The notes: a model not told the origin generated them from the sequence alone. Numbered from the stretch's first letter, positions 16,784 through 25,284 are shown. The stretch is DNA of 64,000 nt from Mobilitalea torta (GCF_050433395.1 NZ_JBNPXH010000001.1:62001-126000); one strand, 5' to 3'. Program-made: numbers and translations.

Positions 16784-18322
16784 ATGAGAGGAGCAAAGAG
16801 ATTGATTATCATCAATATAATAATTCTGATCTTACTGGCAATCTTTTATGTATATTCCCTGCGAAGACCCAGGGAATGGCTTCAGCAGGCGGATAAGAAG
16901 GAGCATAAGCTGTACGCGCTGTATCCCCTGGCGGATTTCATCTTATCCTCAACGGGTCTTGACCGGAGACTACAGAAAAAGGAGGAAATTCATAACTCCA
17001 TCCGGGCCTTGAAGGTCACTTCAAAGCCGGAACAGCTACAGAGACTGTATTGGTGCGGGAAGGTGGCAATGATGCTGATTATTCTTCCGGCTTTTTGTAT
17101 CCTGTCCATTCTTGGGCAGATTAGTGCAAAGGACGGGAGGTATCTCAGGGAAGGCGGATATCTGCTTCGACCGGAGCAGGGACAGGGAACCAGGGAAGTG
17201 GAACTTACGGTAGACTTTACAGAAGAAAGGAACAAGGAGGGGGCGAAGGAGGAGCCGGGAGAGGAAAGCAATCCAATAAGCTCCCGCAGTCTTACCCTTC
17301 GAATTCCGGAGCGCAGATATACGGAGGAGGAGCTGGAGAAGCATTTTCGGGAGGCGGAAGCATATCTCAGAAAAAAGGTTGTTGGAAAAAACAGCAGCTC
17401 AGAAGCCGTGTATGAGAACCTTTATTTTTGTGAGCAAATTCCGGGTACCGGGATCAAGGTAAAATGGGAGCCGGAGAATATCCGGTTGATTCAAAGCGAC
17501 GGTACGGTAAACAACGGAGAACTGCAACAGAGCATCCATACGGGAGTCACGGTAATATTAATTTATGGAGAGAGGAGAACCAGCTTTACCGTGTCCTTTG
17601 AAATCATGCCGAAGCAAGTCAGTGAAGAGGAAGAAGTGGACAAGAAGCTGGTGCAGGAGATAGTCCAGGCAGAGGAGAGGACAGCAGAAGAACATGAGCT
17701 TAAGCTGCCGGACCGAATGGATCCCTATGACCTGCGTTGGAGTGAAGAGAAGGACAATACCGGGATGACCGTGTTCTTTCTGGGGCTTCTTCTTGCGGCT
17801 GCGGCCTGGATTGCGGGAGACCGGGAGCTGCAGGAACAGATGAAACGCCGCCGGGAGCAGCTGCTGATGGATTATCCGGAGATTATTAATAAATTCACCT
17901 TGCTGGTGAACGCTGGGATGACAGCGAGGCAGGCATGGTATAAGATCTCGCAGGATTATTCCGGCAAAGGCTGCAATCGGGGGACAAAGAAGCGCTATGC
18001 CTATGAGGAAATGCTGGTTACTGCTCATGAGCTTAAGCTGGGAATTTCAGAGGGAACAGCCTATGAACAATATGGAAGAAGAATTGGCCTGCTTCCCTAT
18101 ATCAAATTCAGTTCTCTGGTATCCCAGAATTTGAAAAAAGGAAATAAGGGGTTTACCGAACAGCTTCGGCAAGAAGCCCTGGAAGCCTTTGGAGAGAGAA
18201 AGGAGACGGCCAAAAGGCTGGGAGAGGAGGCAGGGACGAAGCTTCTGGCTCCTATGATGCTAATGTTAATTCTGGTATTTATTATAATACTGGTTCCGGC
18301 ATTTTTATCTTTTCAAATCTAA
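16784..18322 (+). CDS. TadC-like platform protein with large extracytoplasmic insert
   Basis: 512-residue protein. Membrane helices are near residues 5-22 and 90-110, then about 230 hydrophilic residues follow, then a membrane helix near 330-350. The C-terminal T2SSF domain reads PEIINKFTLLVNAGMTARQAW, and a last helix ends the protein. The C-terminal third is typical TadC; the highly charged middle segment (about 115-325, beta-rich) is extra and probably faces outside. TadC is normally about 300 residues, so the insert is the notable feature. The start could also be TTG at 16802, which has AGAGGAG upstream. It lies between tadB and the pilin gene. Confidence 0.8.
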   Translation: MRGAKRLIIINIIILILLAIFYVYSLRRPREWLQQADKKEHKLYALYPLADFILSSTGLDRRLQKKEEIHNSIRALKVTSKPEQLQRLYWCGKVAMMLIILPAFCILSILGQISAKDGRYLREGGYLLRPEQGQGTREVELTVDFTEERNKEGAKEEPGEESNPISSRSLTLRIPERRYTEEELEKHFREAEAYLRKKVVGKNSSSEAVYENLYFCEQIPGTGIKVKWEPENIRLIQSDGTVNNGELQQSIHTGVTVILIYGERRTSFTVSFEIMPKQVSEEEEVDKKLVQEIVQAEERTAEEHELKLPDRMDPYDLRWSEEKDNTGMTVFFLGLLLAAAAWIAGDRELQEQMKRRREQLLMDYPEIINKFTLLVNAGMTARQAWYKISQDYSGKGCNRGTKKRYAYEEMLVTAHELKLGISEGTAYEQYGRRIGLLPYIKFSSLVSQNLKKGNKGFTEQLRQEALEAFGERKETAKRLGEEAGTKLLAPMMLMLILVFIIILVPAFLSFQI

Positions 18323-18353
18323 AGGCTGCCTCAATAAATTAAAATAAGGAGAG

Positions 18354-18373
18354 TTACCCGTATATCAGGGTAA
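18354..18373 (+). promoter_or_regulatory. Short stem-loop before the Flp pilin gene
   Basis: TTACCC and GGGTAA pair around an eight-base loop 11 bp upstream of the pilin ATG. It has no T tract, so it is not a clear terminator. A small stem at this point could stabilise or process the pilin mRNA, whose product is needed in far greater amounts than the upstream machine proteins. Confidence 0.3.
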
Positions 18374-18383
18374 AAGAATAAGG

Positions 18384-18590
18384 ATGAAGCATAAAATTAA
18401 GAAGATGGGTTCCAATATAGCAAAAATACAGCTGGACGGCATCGGAGTAATTGAGATTATTCTGATATTGGTCATCATAATCGGGCTGGTATTGATCTTC
18501 CGGCAGCAAATCGGAGATATCATCGCAGCGGCCTTTGAATCAATCAAGGCAGATACGGCTGGGATATCTGAAAAAGTTGTGATTGACTAA
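18384..18590 (+). CDS. Flp1-type type IVb pilin
   Basis: 68-residue pilin precursor. A basic leader (MKHKIKKMGSNIAKIQLDG) is followed by a hydrophobic helix with Glu at its start (IGVIEIILILVIIIGLVLIF) and a short hydrophilic tail. The G..(x4)..E placement at LDGIGVIEI fits processing by the prepilin peptidase encoded at 22434. It is the likely main subunit of the pilus assembled by the surrounding genes. The spacing and GAATAAGG ribosome site are modest. Length is typical for the Flp1-like family in Lachnospiraceae. Confidence 0.85.
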   Translation: MKHKIKKMGSNIAKIQLDGIGVIEIILILVIIIGLVLIFRQQIGDIIAAAFESIKADTAGISEKVVID

Positions 18591-18607
18591 GTAAGGGAGG
18601 GTTAAGA

Positions 18608-20836
18608 ATCAGAAAACAAAAAGATCTTTTAAAGGGTTCCATTACAGTATATCTTGCGCTGATTTTAATTCTTATCCTCTCTTTTGTTCTCACAATCATC
18701 GAAGGTGCGCGAGTCAGTACGGCTAAAGTTTTTACCAGCCGGGCCATGACCACGGCAATGGATTCGATTTGTGCAGAATACTACCGGCCGCTGTGGGAAG
18801 AATATCATATTTTTGGATATCATTGCGGTGCGGCAGATGGCAGCGGCAAGGAGGAGAGGATTGTAGAGAAATTAAAGGAATACATGTCCTATACCCTTGA
18901 TCCAAACCTGGGATTAAAGAAAGAAGGAGAAAAAGGGCCGGAACTCTACGGCATCAGCATCGACTCCCTGTCCGTAGGAACTCTGACCGGACTAATGGAT
19001 TATCAAGGCGGGCTTTTTCTAAAGGAAGCAGTTGAATACATGAAGTATAAGGAGGTAGCGGACGGCATTGCCCTGCTTCTGGACAAGCTGTCCTTGCTTG
19101 AGACACCAAAGAAGGTCAGCGCCATCTATAAAGAAAAACTGGCTGCGGAACAGGAGCTGGCAAAGGCTGATAAAAGCATTCTCAAACTGATGAAGCTTCT
19201 GGATGGGGTTAAGACGTCAAAAACAGGAATCAAACTGGATCGAAACGGCAGGCTGCAGACAGAGGAAAGCTTTGTAAAAATGCTCTGTCCGGAGACCGTG
19301 TCCATGGCAAGTGCAGCCATTAACCACCATGCCGTGTTTGAAGCAGTAAAGGAACGCTATGTGAGCGCTCCGGACATCGGCGGACAGATCAGGCAGGAAT
19401 TAGCTGAGCTTATTTCAAATCAAGAGGAAATGATCCATATCAGCGATGAGATCGATGGAGCTTCAGAAGCCCTGGAGGAGGCCAAGGCACAGCTGGCCGT
19501 ACAAAAAACCTTGGAGAAGGAGGAGGAAGACGGCGGTACCGAGGACGGTTTAGAGAAGAAAGGCAAAGAGACTGATCCGGAGGAGATGGATGTGCCGGAT
19601 CAGAACAACCCGCAGCATCTTCAGGACAGAGTAACTGCCATAGAAGAGCAGCTCAGCCGTCTGTATGGCAGGGAGGGAGAGCTAAGACAAGAGAAACAGG
19701 AACGAATATCCTCTGTAAAGGACAAGCTTAATAATATAAAACGCCTTGCCGGGTCCATTCACCCCATTATCAGGGAAGGACAGGAGGAGATAAACGGCAT
19801 TCAACCCGTCATAGAGCGGGGCTCCGCGCTGATGAGATCCTTTGAAGAGCGCCTTGCGGCAGAGGGAAGCAGTCTTGATACGGCATTCTATGAGAGTCTT
19901 CAGAAAAGCCTGGAAGAAATGCGGCACTACATATCTCAGCAGGAAGGGCGGAAAGGAATTTCAGAAATGAGTCCAGTCCTGGAGAAGAATTACGATTGCC
20001 TTACCCAGGCAAGGGATACTGCCGATCAAATGCTGGGGTGCCTGACACGGGAGGATTATTCCGGGGCAATTTACGAGGCAGACATCCTGCTGGACGGTCT
20101 GAAGGATTATGATATTAAAAGCCTGTGTCTGGACTACAGTACCCTGACTCTGGATCAGTCCGGCAGGGAAAATCCCGCGGAACAGGTCTTCGGGCAAATT
20201 AAGAATGGGATCACAGGCCTTGTGATCGAAGCGGATAAAATCTCGGAGAAGAAATTGACCGGATTGCAGCTGCCTTCCGCGGAAGCTGCGTTACAGACAG
20301 AGAATCAGGATTTTGAAGCCATGATTAACGGGTTTTTTAGGGCAGCAATAGAAGGGGCCTTGGGAAAAGAAATGGAGGGGCTTTTTGACGGCTTCGGAAA
20401 TGAGGCCAGAACAGAGGGATTGATAGGCAAAAGCTTGGACGGATTGGCAAAGCATCTGCTGTTCCGGGAATATTTGAGGGAGCATTTTACCTGTTACCGG
20501 CCGGAGCAGAATCTCCGGCATACAGAAAAACCTTCTGCTTTAAATTATGAGATGGAATACCTTTTAATTGGAGAGCAGTCCGACCGTGAGAATTTAACGG
20601 CGGTTCTTCTCAAAATCATTTTTTTTCGCATGATACTGGATTTTGTCACCTTACTTGGAGACCGGGCCGGCTGCGATGAGGCAAAGCTGGCCGCGACGGC
20701 AATTATAGGTTTTACGGGAATGCCCATGCTGATTCATATTACTCAGGCAATCCTATTGCTGGTATGGTCCTTTGCGGAGGCACTGGCGGATGTCTCTGCT
20801 CTGCTCTGCTCCAGGGGAAGGAAGTGCCCGTATTAA
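18608..20836 (+). CDS. DUF5702-like Tad-locus surface protein, N-terminal part (frameshifted)
   Basis: Long exported protein of the Tad locus. The frame opens at 18587 and contains a clear membrane anchor (SITVYLALILILILSFVLTIIEGARVSTAK) before its first ATG at 18746, so the real start lies upstream. No ATG, GTG or TTG exists there; the best candidate is ATC at 18608, seven bases after GGGAGGG. The middle (residues about 250-400) is coiled-coil rich, and a hydrophobic C-terminal stretch reads MPMLIHITQAILLLVWSF. At 20795-20809 three TCTGC units shift the frame, giving a premature end in KCPY; two units would continue into the frame at 20812-21198. The family, which I recall as DUF5702, is usual in Gram-positive Tad operons. 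Confidence 0.75.
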   Translation: MRKQKDLLKGSITVYLALILILILSFVLTIIEGARVSTAKVFTSRAMTTAMDSICAEYYRPLWEEYHIFGYHCGAADGSGKEERIVEKLKEYMSYTLDPNLGLKKEGEKGPELYGISIDSLSVGTLTGLMDYQGGLFLKEAVEYMKYKEVADGIALLLDKLSLLETPKKVSAIYKEKLAAEQELAKADKSILKLMKLLDGVKTSKTGIKLDRNGRLQTEESFVKMLCPETVSMASAAINHHAVFEAVKERYVSAPDIGGQIRQELAELISNQEEMIHISDEIDGASEALEEAKAQLAVQKTLEKEEEDGGTEDGLEKKGKETDPEEMDVPDQNNPQHLQDRVTAIEEQLSRLYGREGELRQEKQERISSVKDKLNNIKRLAGSIHPIIREGQEEINGIQPVIERGSALMRSFEERLAAEGSSLDTAFYESLQKSLEEMRHYISQQEGRKGISEMSPVLEKNYDCLTQARDTADQMLGCLTREDYSGAIYEADILLDGLKDYDIKSLCLDYSTLTLDQSGRENPAEQVFGQIKNGITGLVIEADKISEKKLTGLQLPSAEAALQTENQDFEAMINGFFRAAIEGALGKEMEGLFDGFGNEARTEGLIGKSLDGLAKHLLFREYLREHFTCYRPEQNLRHTEKPSALNYEMEYLLIGEQSDRENLTAVLLKIIFFRMILDFVTLLGDRAGCDEAKLAATAIIGFTGMPMLIHITQAILLLVWSFAEALADVSALLCSRGRKCPY

Positions 20837-21198
20837 AGGAGAGGCTGACCCTGAAATTGCCGGAAATTTTCTTGATCAGTCACAGCTTTCTAAAGACAAA
20901 GGCGGCAGCCTACACGGAAACAGGACGATTATCCCTATCCTATGAGGATTATCTGAGAGGATTTTTAATGCTAAAAGGAGGGGAAGAGATAATCTATCGG
21001 TCTATGGATCTAATTCAGGAAAATCTAAATCTACGTTATGAAGAAAGCTTCCATATGCGGGATTGTCTGTTTGGCCTGGAAGCGGAGGCCCAATATAGTA
21101 TCGCGTCCCGTTTCCTCGCTCTTCCCATGGTTTCACGATATCTTAATAAAGAGATAACAGGTTGTACTTTCTTCGAAAAAGCAAGCTGCAGCTATTAA
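20764..21198 (+). CDS. DUF5702-like protein, C-terminal part after frameshift
   Basis: Continuation of the previous gene in another frame. From codon CAG at 20812 it reads QGKEVPVLKERLTLKLPE and runs to a natural-looking end (FFEKASCSY) at 21198. Only that part, about 128 residues, is expected to be real; the ATG at 20764 lies in the overlap and is not a credible start. Removing one TCTGC unit joins both parts into one protein of about 860 residues. The downstream piece keeps a clean open frame, which argues for a recent or reversible break rather than old decay. Confidence 0.65.
   Translation: MVLCGGTGGCLCSALLQGKEVPVLKERLTLKLPEIFLISHSFLKTKAAAYTETGRLSLSYEDYLRGFLMLKGGEEIIYRSMDLIQENLNLRYEESFHMRDCLFGLEAEAQYSIASRFLALPMVSRYLNKEITGCTFFEKASCSY
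20793..20811 (+). repeat. Pentanucleotide tract (TCTGC)x3 at frameshift
   Basis: Three perfect TCTGC units at 20795-20809 are flanked by partial units (TC at both sides). The coding frame is intact with two units and broken with three. Tracts of this kind change length by slipped-strand pairing, so this can act as an on/off switch for the surface protein. Confidence 0.85.
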
Positions 21199-21205
21199 TC
21201 TTTTC

Positions 21206-21348
21206 TATGATGGACTGGGATGTCCGTTCTTCTTTTCATGCCTCAGGGCATTATAATCAACCCCCTAAAAATAAAACAAAAAATAATAAATCTCTCTCCA
21301 GGAAATCATTTGCCAAACAAGAAAGAACGGACATCCCAGTCCATTATA
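21206..21348. repeat. 26-bp inverted repeat enclosing 91 bp, MITE-like
   Basis: The left arm at 21206-21231 and right arm at 21323-21348 match in 25 of 26 positions (core GGACTGGGATGTCCGTTCTT). The interior is A/T-rich and non-coding. The ends read TA-TGATGG and CCATTA-TA, so the element could be flanked by a TA duplication, as for Tc1/mariner-type miniature elements. It lies between the surface protein and the TadE-like gene of the Tad operon. It could alternatively be a long-range RNA stem. Confidence 0.7.
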
Positions 21349-21462
21349 GAATACACGAAGCCCGGATTGCGATTTCCGGCAGCAGGAATGAGCCCGGGAA
21401 TAGACCGGGCTGCCGGTACCGGCGGCTGCGGTGCATGCAAAGGAATTGGTGATCAAGGAAAT

Positions 21463-22368
21463 ATGAGGTATGGAAGCAATTATAAGGATATAAAAGAAAA
21501 GCGTGAAGTTAAGGCATCTCTGACAGTGGAAGCGGCCTTGGTGCTGCCGGTATTTCTCTTTGCTATTCTGTCCCTGTTATATCTGATTCAAATTATAACA
21601 GTACAGGAATTTATTCAGGCAGCCCTAACAAAGATGGGATTAAATATGGCGAAAACAGCCTATGTGTATGAGGATTTTGCAGGACTGGAGGAGGCGCTGA
21701 ATTTTGACGGAACAATATTTGATACGGAAATGGAGGCCGGTCTTGGGGATTTTGCCAAATCAATGGTTGACCGGACCATCCTGAAGCAGTATGGGAAAAA
21801 GTATCTGGATGTTGACCGGATCAACCGTTCCTGTATCCGAAAGGGCTTTGAGGGAATAAGCTTCTCGGCATCTGAGATTTTGCAGGAAGAAGACACCATA
21901 GATATTATAGTACATTATCGTGTGGCGATACCGGTCAGGCTGATTACAATAGGAGAGCTGCCGATGATGCAGCGGATCAGGGTAAGGGCCTGGACGGGGC
22001 ATCGGGTGGCGGCAGCCTATGAACTGCAGGAGGAAGCCGGGGAGGAAGAGACAGTATATATTACGGAAAATGGGAGCGTATATCATGTGGATGCGGCCTG
22101 CTCCCATATCCGTCTCTCTGTATCCATGGTTTCCGGCATACCGGCGGCACAGAGAAACAGTTCCGGCGGAAAATATTATCCCTGTGAGAGCTGCTGTGAG
22201 GGGGAGCATTCTCCCTATGCAGTCTATTACATAACCTCGGATGGAACCAGATACCATACCAGGAGGGATTGCTCCGGGATCAAGCGTACGGTAAAAGCGA
22301 TTCCCCGGTCAGAGGCAGGCAGCCGTCCGGCTTGTAAACGCTGCGGAGCATCCGGGGAAGGGAAATAA
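21463..22368 (+). CDS. TadE-like pseudopilin with two C-terminal Cys/His repeats
   Basis: 301-residue exported protein. The type IVb-pilin-like signature (SLTVEAALVLPVFLFAILSLLYL) is near residues 20-43. Residues about 60-200 form the extracellular TadE-like body. The last 100 residues hold two copies of a Cys/His pattern: VYHVDAACSHIRL...YYPCESC and RYHTRRDCSGIKR...RPACKRC. Such YH-x-C...CxxC units look like small metal-binding folds, which is uncommon on pseudopilins. I place the start at ATG 21463 (AAGGAA upstream), since the longer frame crosses the inverted repeat. It lies inside the Tad operon and is likely a minor pilin at the tip or in priming. Confidence 0.75.
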   Translation: MRYGSNYKDIKEKREVKASLTVEAALVLPVFLFAILSLLYLIQIITVQEFIQAALTKMGLNMAKTAYVYEDFAGLEEALNFDGTIFDTEMEAGLGDFAKSMVDRTILKQYGKKYLDVDRINRSCIRKGFEGISFSASEILQEEDTIDIIVHYRVAIPVRLITIGELPMMQRIRVRAWTGHRVAAAYELQEEAGEEETVYITENGSVYHVDAACSHIRLSVSMVSGIPAAQRNSSGGKYYPCESCCEGEHSPYAVYYITSDGTRYHTRRDCSGIKRTVKAIPRSEAGSRPACKRCGASGEGK

Positions 22369-22433
22369 CCGGAAATGGTTACTGAAAAATGTAGATTAGA
22401 GCCGGAAGCACACAAGGAGGGTGTTTCGGCAGA

Positions 22434-22874
22434 ATGGAGATGATTATGGCAGAGTATGGCATAAAGCTGCTTCTTGGTGTCCTGTTGTTTTCCTGTGCGA
22501 TACAGGACATATTGAAAAAGAAAATATATCTGTGGACCATTGGGATGGGGGGAGTGATTACTATTCTATGCCTTCCGTTCTGTACCGGCCTGCCGGTGCT
22601 TGACCGGATCGGGGGCCTTATCATTGGACTTTGTGTAATTGTGCTCAGTATCATTACAGCGGGTAAAATTGGTGCCGGGGATGGGGCGCTGCTCTGTATT
22701 ACCGGGGTAATACTTGGCTTTTGGGGAAATCTTGAATTGTTCGGAGCGTCCCTGTTCCTGGCAGCGGTAATCTCGATTTTCCTGCTCGCTCTGCGATGGG
22801 CAAACCGTAAAATGAGCATTCCGTTTGTGCCCTTTCTGTTTATCGGATATGTAATCTTGAATTTTTCGGCATGA
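22434..22874 (+). CDS. Prepilin peptidase, A24 family (CpaA/TadV-like)
   Basis: 146-residue polytopic membrane protease without the N-terminal methylase domain of larger PilD enzymes. The two catalytic aspartates are visible: AIQDILKKKI near residue 24 and GAGDGALL near residue 83 (GxGD motif). Five to six hydrophobic segments cover most of the length. It should remove the leader from the Flp1 pilin and the TadE-like proteins. An alternative start is ATG at 22446. The stop overlaps the next TadE-like start by four bases, so the genes are coupled. Confidence 0.9.
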   Translation: MEMIMAEYGIKLLLGVLLFSCAIQDILKKKIYLWTIGMGGVITILCLPFCTGLPVLDRIGGLIIGLCVIVLSIITAGKIGAGDGALLCITGVILGFWGNLELFGASLFLAAVISIFLLALRWANRKMSIPFVPFLFIGYVILNFSA

Positions 22875-23476
22875 GGCAGGGGGCATGGAATAAATCAATG
22901 AAGGGCGAGTATGATGCAAGCATAACGGTTGAAGCTGCTTTTGTAATGCCGGTCGTTCTTCTCACGGTCTTTGCCCTGATCTGCCTTACGCTGCAGCTTC
23001 ATGATATATGCCGTATCCAGGGGGTGGTGGATAGGACGCTGCATCAGGCTGGAATATCATATAAGCATCAGACGGATATTGCTTCGGGCGAAATAGATTA
23101 TGAGAAGATCCGAGACGAAGGAGTGATCCTGGATCTACAGGGAGATCCTTCTATTGGGGAGGAGAAACTCCTGATATATTTAAGCCGGGAGCTGCAAAAG
23201 GGGCTGTTCCTGCTAAGAATAGCTGAAATAGAGGCGGACGCGGACAGGAAAAAGGTTTGCATTAAGGCAGAGGCGAAAGCCCCTATATCCCTGCCCTGGG
23301 TATCTTCTCTCTTTGCCCGGAGCTCCGATACGGTGATAGCCGGGGATTATCCGGTTCATGACCCGGCGGAAACGCTCAGGCTATGTGAGGTCATTCTGGA
23401 TACAGGATCACAGGTTAAAGGGGTGGATCAGTTAAAGAGCAGGCTGGAGACTTTTTTAAAGGGGGGAAGGAAGTGA
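22871..23476 (+). CDS. Second TadE-like pseudopilin
   Basis: 201-residue exported protein. A short charged leader is followed by the TadE signature ASITVEAAFVMPVVLLTVFALICL, then a globular extracellular part of about 150 residues with no Cys repeat. It differs from the first TadE-like protein mainly in lacking the C-terminal Cys/His units. It overlaps the prepilin peptidase gene by ATGA and the FHA gene by four bases. It is probably a minor pilin that helps assembly or anchoring. Confidence 0.8.
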   Translation: MRQGAWNKSMKGEYDASITVEAAFVMPVVLLTVFALICLTLQLHDICRIQGVVDRTLHQAGISYKHQTDIASGEIDYEKIRDEGVILDLQGDPSIGEEKLLIYLSRELQKGLFLLRIAEIEADADRKKVCIKAEAKAPISLPWVSSLFARSSDTVIAGDYPVHDPAETLRLCEVILDTGSQVKGVDQLKSRLETFLKGGRK

Positions 23477-24849
23477 GAGTGGAGTATAAAAGGGATTTGA
23501 AGCATAATTATATGGTTATATGGAAACCAGAGGAGAATTTTGCTGAGCCCTATTGTATTCGGATGCTGGAGGAGCCTATCTCCGGCGCAATCCTTTTATT
23601 GCAGCAGCATTCCATGGATAATCAGACCTTGTTTTACTATGAGATTACCGGAAAGCAGTCCATGAACCATCTTCTTGAGAAACAGAAATTATCTTATAAT
23701 CAGCTAAGGCTGCTTATAGAGCATATTCTGGCAGCTTTGGAGGAGGCGTATGAGCATCTGCTTCCGGAGGATGATTTTATTCTGACACCGGAATATATCT
23801 ATCTGGATATCGTGACGAATATGCCGTCCCTGTGTTTTCTTTCGGGTTACCGGAGGGACAGCAGGAAGCAGATCAGTATTCTTTTAGAATACCTGATGAA
23901 TAAGGTGAACTATGGGGACCAGAAGGCTGTCATGCTGGTGTACCAGCTTTATGGCGCCAGCCGGGAGGAGGGGTTTACTCTGGGCCATATTGCAGCCATG
24001 CTTCACGATGGGGAGGCGAAAGAAGCTGTGCAGAAAAAGCAGGAGGCGCCCGTGCCCATGGAGCATGAGCAGGAGAATAGGAATATCCCTGTTGTAATGG
24101 AGAGAATAGAGGAAGAAAAAGAGATCTGCCGATATCCGGTGGCAACTTATCTGCTTACAGGAGTCTGTGCTGTTACCGGAATTGTTATTTTAGTTCTGGG
24201 GTTTACATCCGGACTTCTGTATAATTCTTACGGAAGAAGAATCGAATACGGAAAGCTGTTGGGCCTCGTCTTAATTCTTCTGTGCATAGAAGCCTATCTT
24301 ATGAAAATCATATGGAACAGTAATCACAGGCTGGCTGAAATAATTTCTACGAGGGAATATATCGATCCCCGGCAGGAGGATGTAAAAGAGCTGCCGCCCG
24401 ACCGGCTTACCAGCAGAGAGCGGAGTATATGGCAGACCACGCTTCGCGGGGAGGAACAGGAGCAGAGAGCTAAGGAGGAAGAGGAGGAATATAACCCCAC
24501 TTGCATCTTAAATGAAGAAATCAATCCTCACATCTGTGAGATCTCCATCTGTCTGAAATCCTCGGATGAGACCCTTTACCCCTCGATTTCCCTCGAAGAA
24601 TTCCCCTTCTTCATTGGTAAATTGCGCAGAAATGTGGATTACTGCCTTGAAAAGAGTGCAGTCAGTCGATATCATGCGAAAATTACGAAGGAGAAGGATA
24701 ACTATTTCATTACGGATTTGAACTCCACCAATGGAACCTATGTGAACGGAGCCAAGCTGGCTTCTTATGAAAAGCGGGAGGTAAAGCACGGAGACAGGGT
24801 AGCGTTAGCTGATATTAATTTTGAGTTCAGCTGTATCAGCGCCTTATAG
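23473..24849 (+). CDS. DUF6382/FHA-domain membrane protein
   Basis: 458-residue protein. Residues 1-190 are a globular domain of the kind found in DUF6382 proteins (RDLKHNYMVIW at the start). Two membrane helices lie near residues 220-285 (YLLTGVCAVTGIVILVLG and KLLGLVLILLCIEAYLM). The end, about 375-457, is a forkhead-associated domain: FFIGKLRRNVDYCL, SRYHAKI, DLNSTNGTYVNG. FHA domains bind phosphothreonine, so a Ser/Thr kinase may control the pilus. GTG start overlapping the upstream gene by four bases. It is the last gene of the Tad operon and its end overlaps the convergent regulator by six bases. Confidence 0.85.
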   Translation: MRVEYKRDLKHNYMVIWKPEENFAEPYCIRMLEEPISGAILLLQQHSMDNQTLFYYEITGKQSMNHLLEKQKLSYNQLRLLIEHILAALEEAYEHLLPEDDFILTPEYIYLDIVTNMPSLCFLSGYRRDSRKQISILLEYLMNKVNYGDQKAVMLVYQLYGASREEGFTLGHIAAMLHDGEAKEAVQKKQEAPVPMEHEQENRNIPVVMERIEEEKEICRYPVATYLLTGVCAVTGIVILVLGFTSGLLYNSYGRRIEYGKLLGLVLILLCIEAYLMKIIWNSNHRLAEIISTREYIDPRQEDVKELPPDRLTSRERSIWQTTLRGEEQEQRAKEEEEEYNPTCILNEEINPHICEISICLKSSDETLYPSISLEEFPFFIGKLRRNVDYCLEKSAVSRYHAKITKEKDNYFITDLNSTNGTYVNGAKLASYEKREVKHGDRVALADINFEFSCISAL

Positions 24850-25185
24850 CTTATCCATTACCTCGGACAGGGCCTTGATTACTCTGAGGTACCGTTCATA
24901 GCTTTTCGCTTTATTTTGTTTGGCATGTTCTAACAGGCCGATAATAACCGAGTCATTGGAAGGGAGTACATCCAGAAGAACATAATCCGTGCTGAGCTCC
25001 AGTGCGGAGCAAAGAGATACCAGGGTGTCCACGGAAAGCTTTCTTGTTCCCCGTTCAATGTGACCCAGGTAGGAAGTGGAGATATCACATTTTTCTGAAA
25101 GCTGTTCCTGCGTCAGCTGATGTTTTATTCTGGCCTGTTTTATTTTGATGCCAATCTTAATATAATCCGTTTCTACCATGACCAA
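24844..25185 (-). CDS. XRE-family transcriptional regulator
   Basis: 113-residue cytoplasmic regulator. An N-terminal lambda-repressor-type helix-turn-helix occupies residues 9-65 (IKQARIKHQLTQEQLSEKCDISTSYLGHIERG). The C-terminal half is helical and charged, without a known sensing domain. It converges on the FHA gene with a six-base overlap. It could control the adjacent Tad operon or the locus at 25.3 kb; sequence alone does not decide. Confidence 0.85.
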   Translation of the reverse strand: MVMVETDYIKIGIKIKQARIKHQLTQEQLSEKCDISTSYLGHIERGTRKLSVDTLVSLCSALELSTDYVLLDVLPSNDSVIIGLLEHAKQNKAKSYERYLRVIKALSEVMDKL

Positions 25186-25284
25186 TCAATCCTCTTAATT
25201 CATATAGTTGTGTTTCAAGTTCCTGCAATATATCTATTTTATACAAGTTAATCCATACGGATAACTGACTGAAAGAATTAAATG

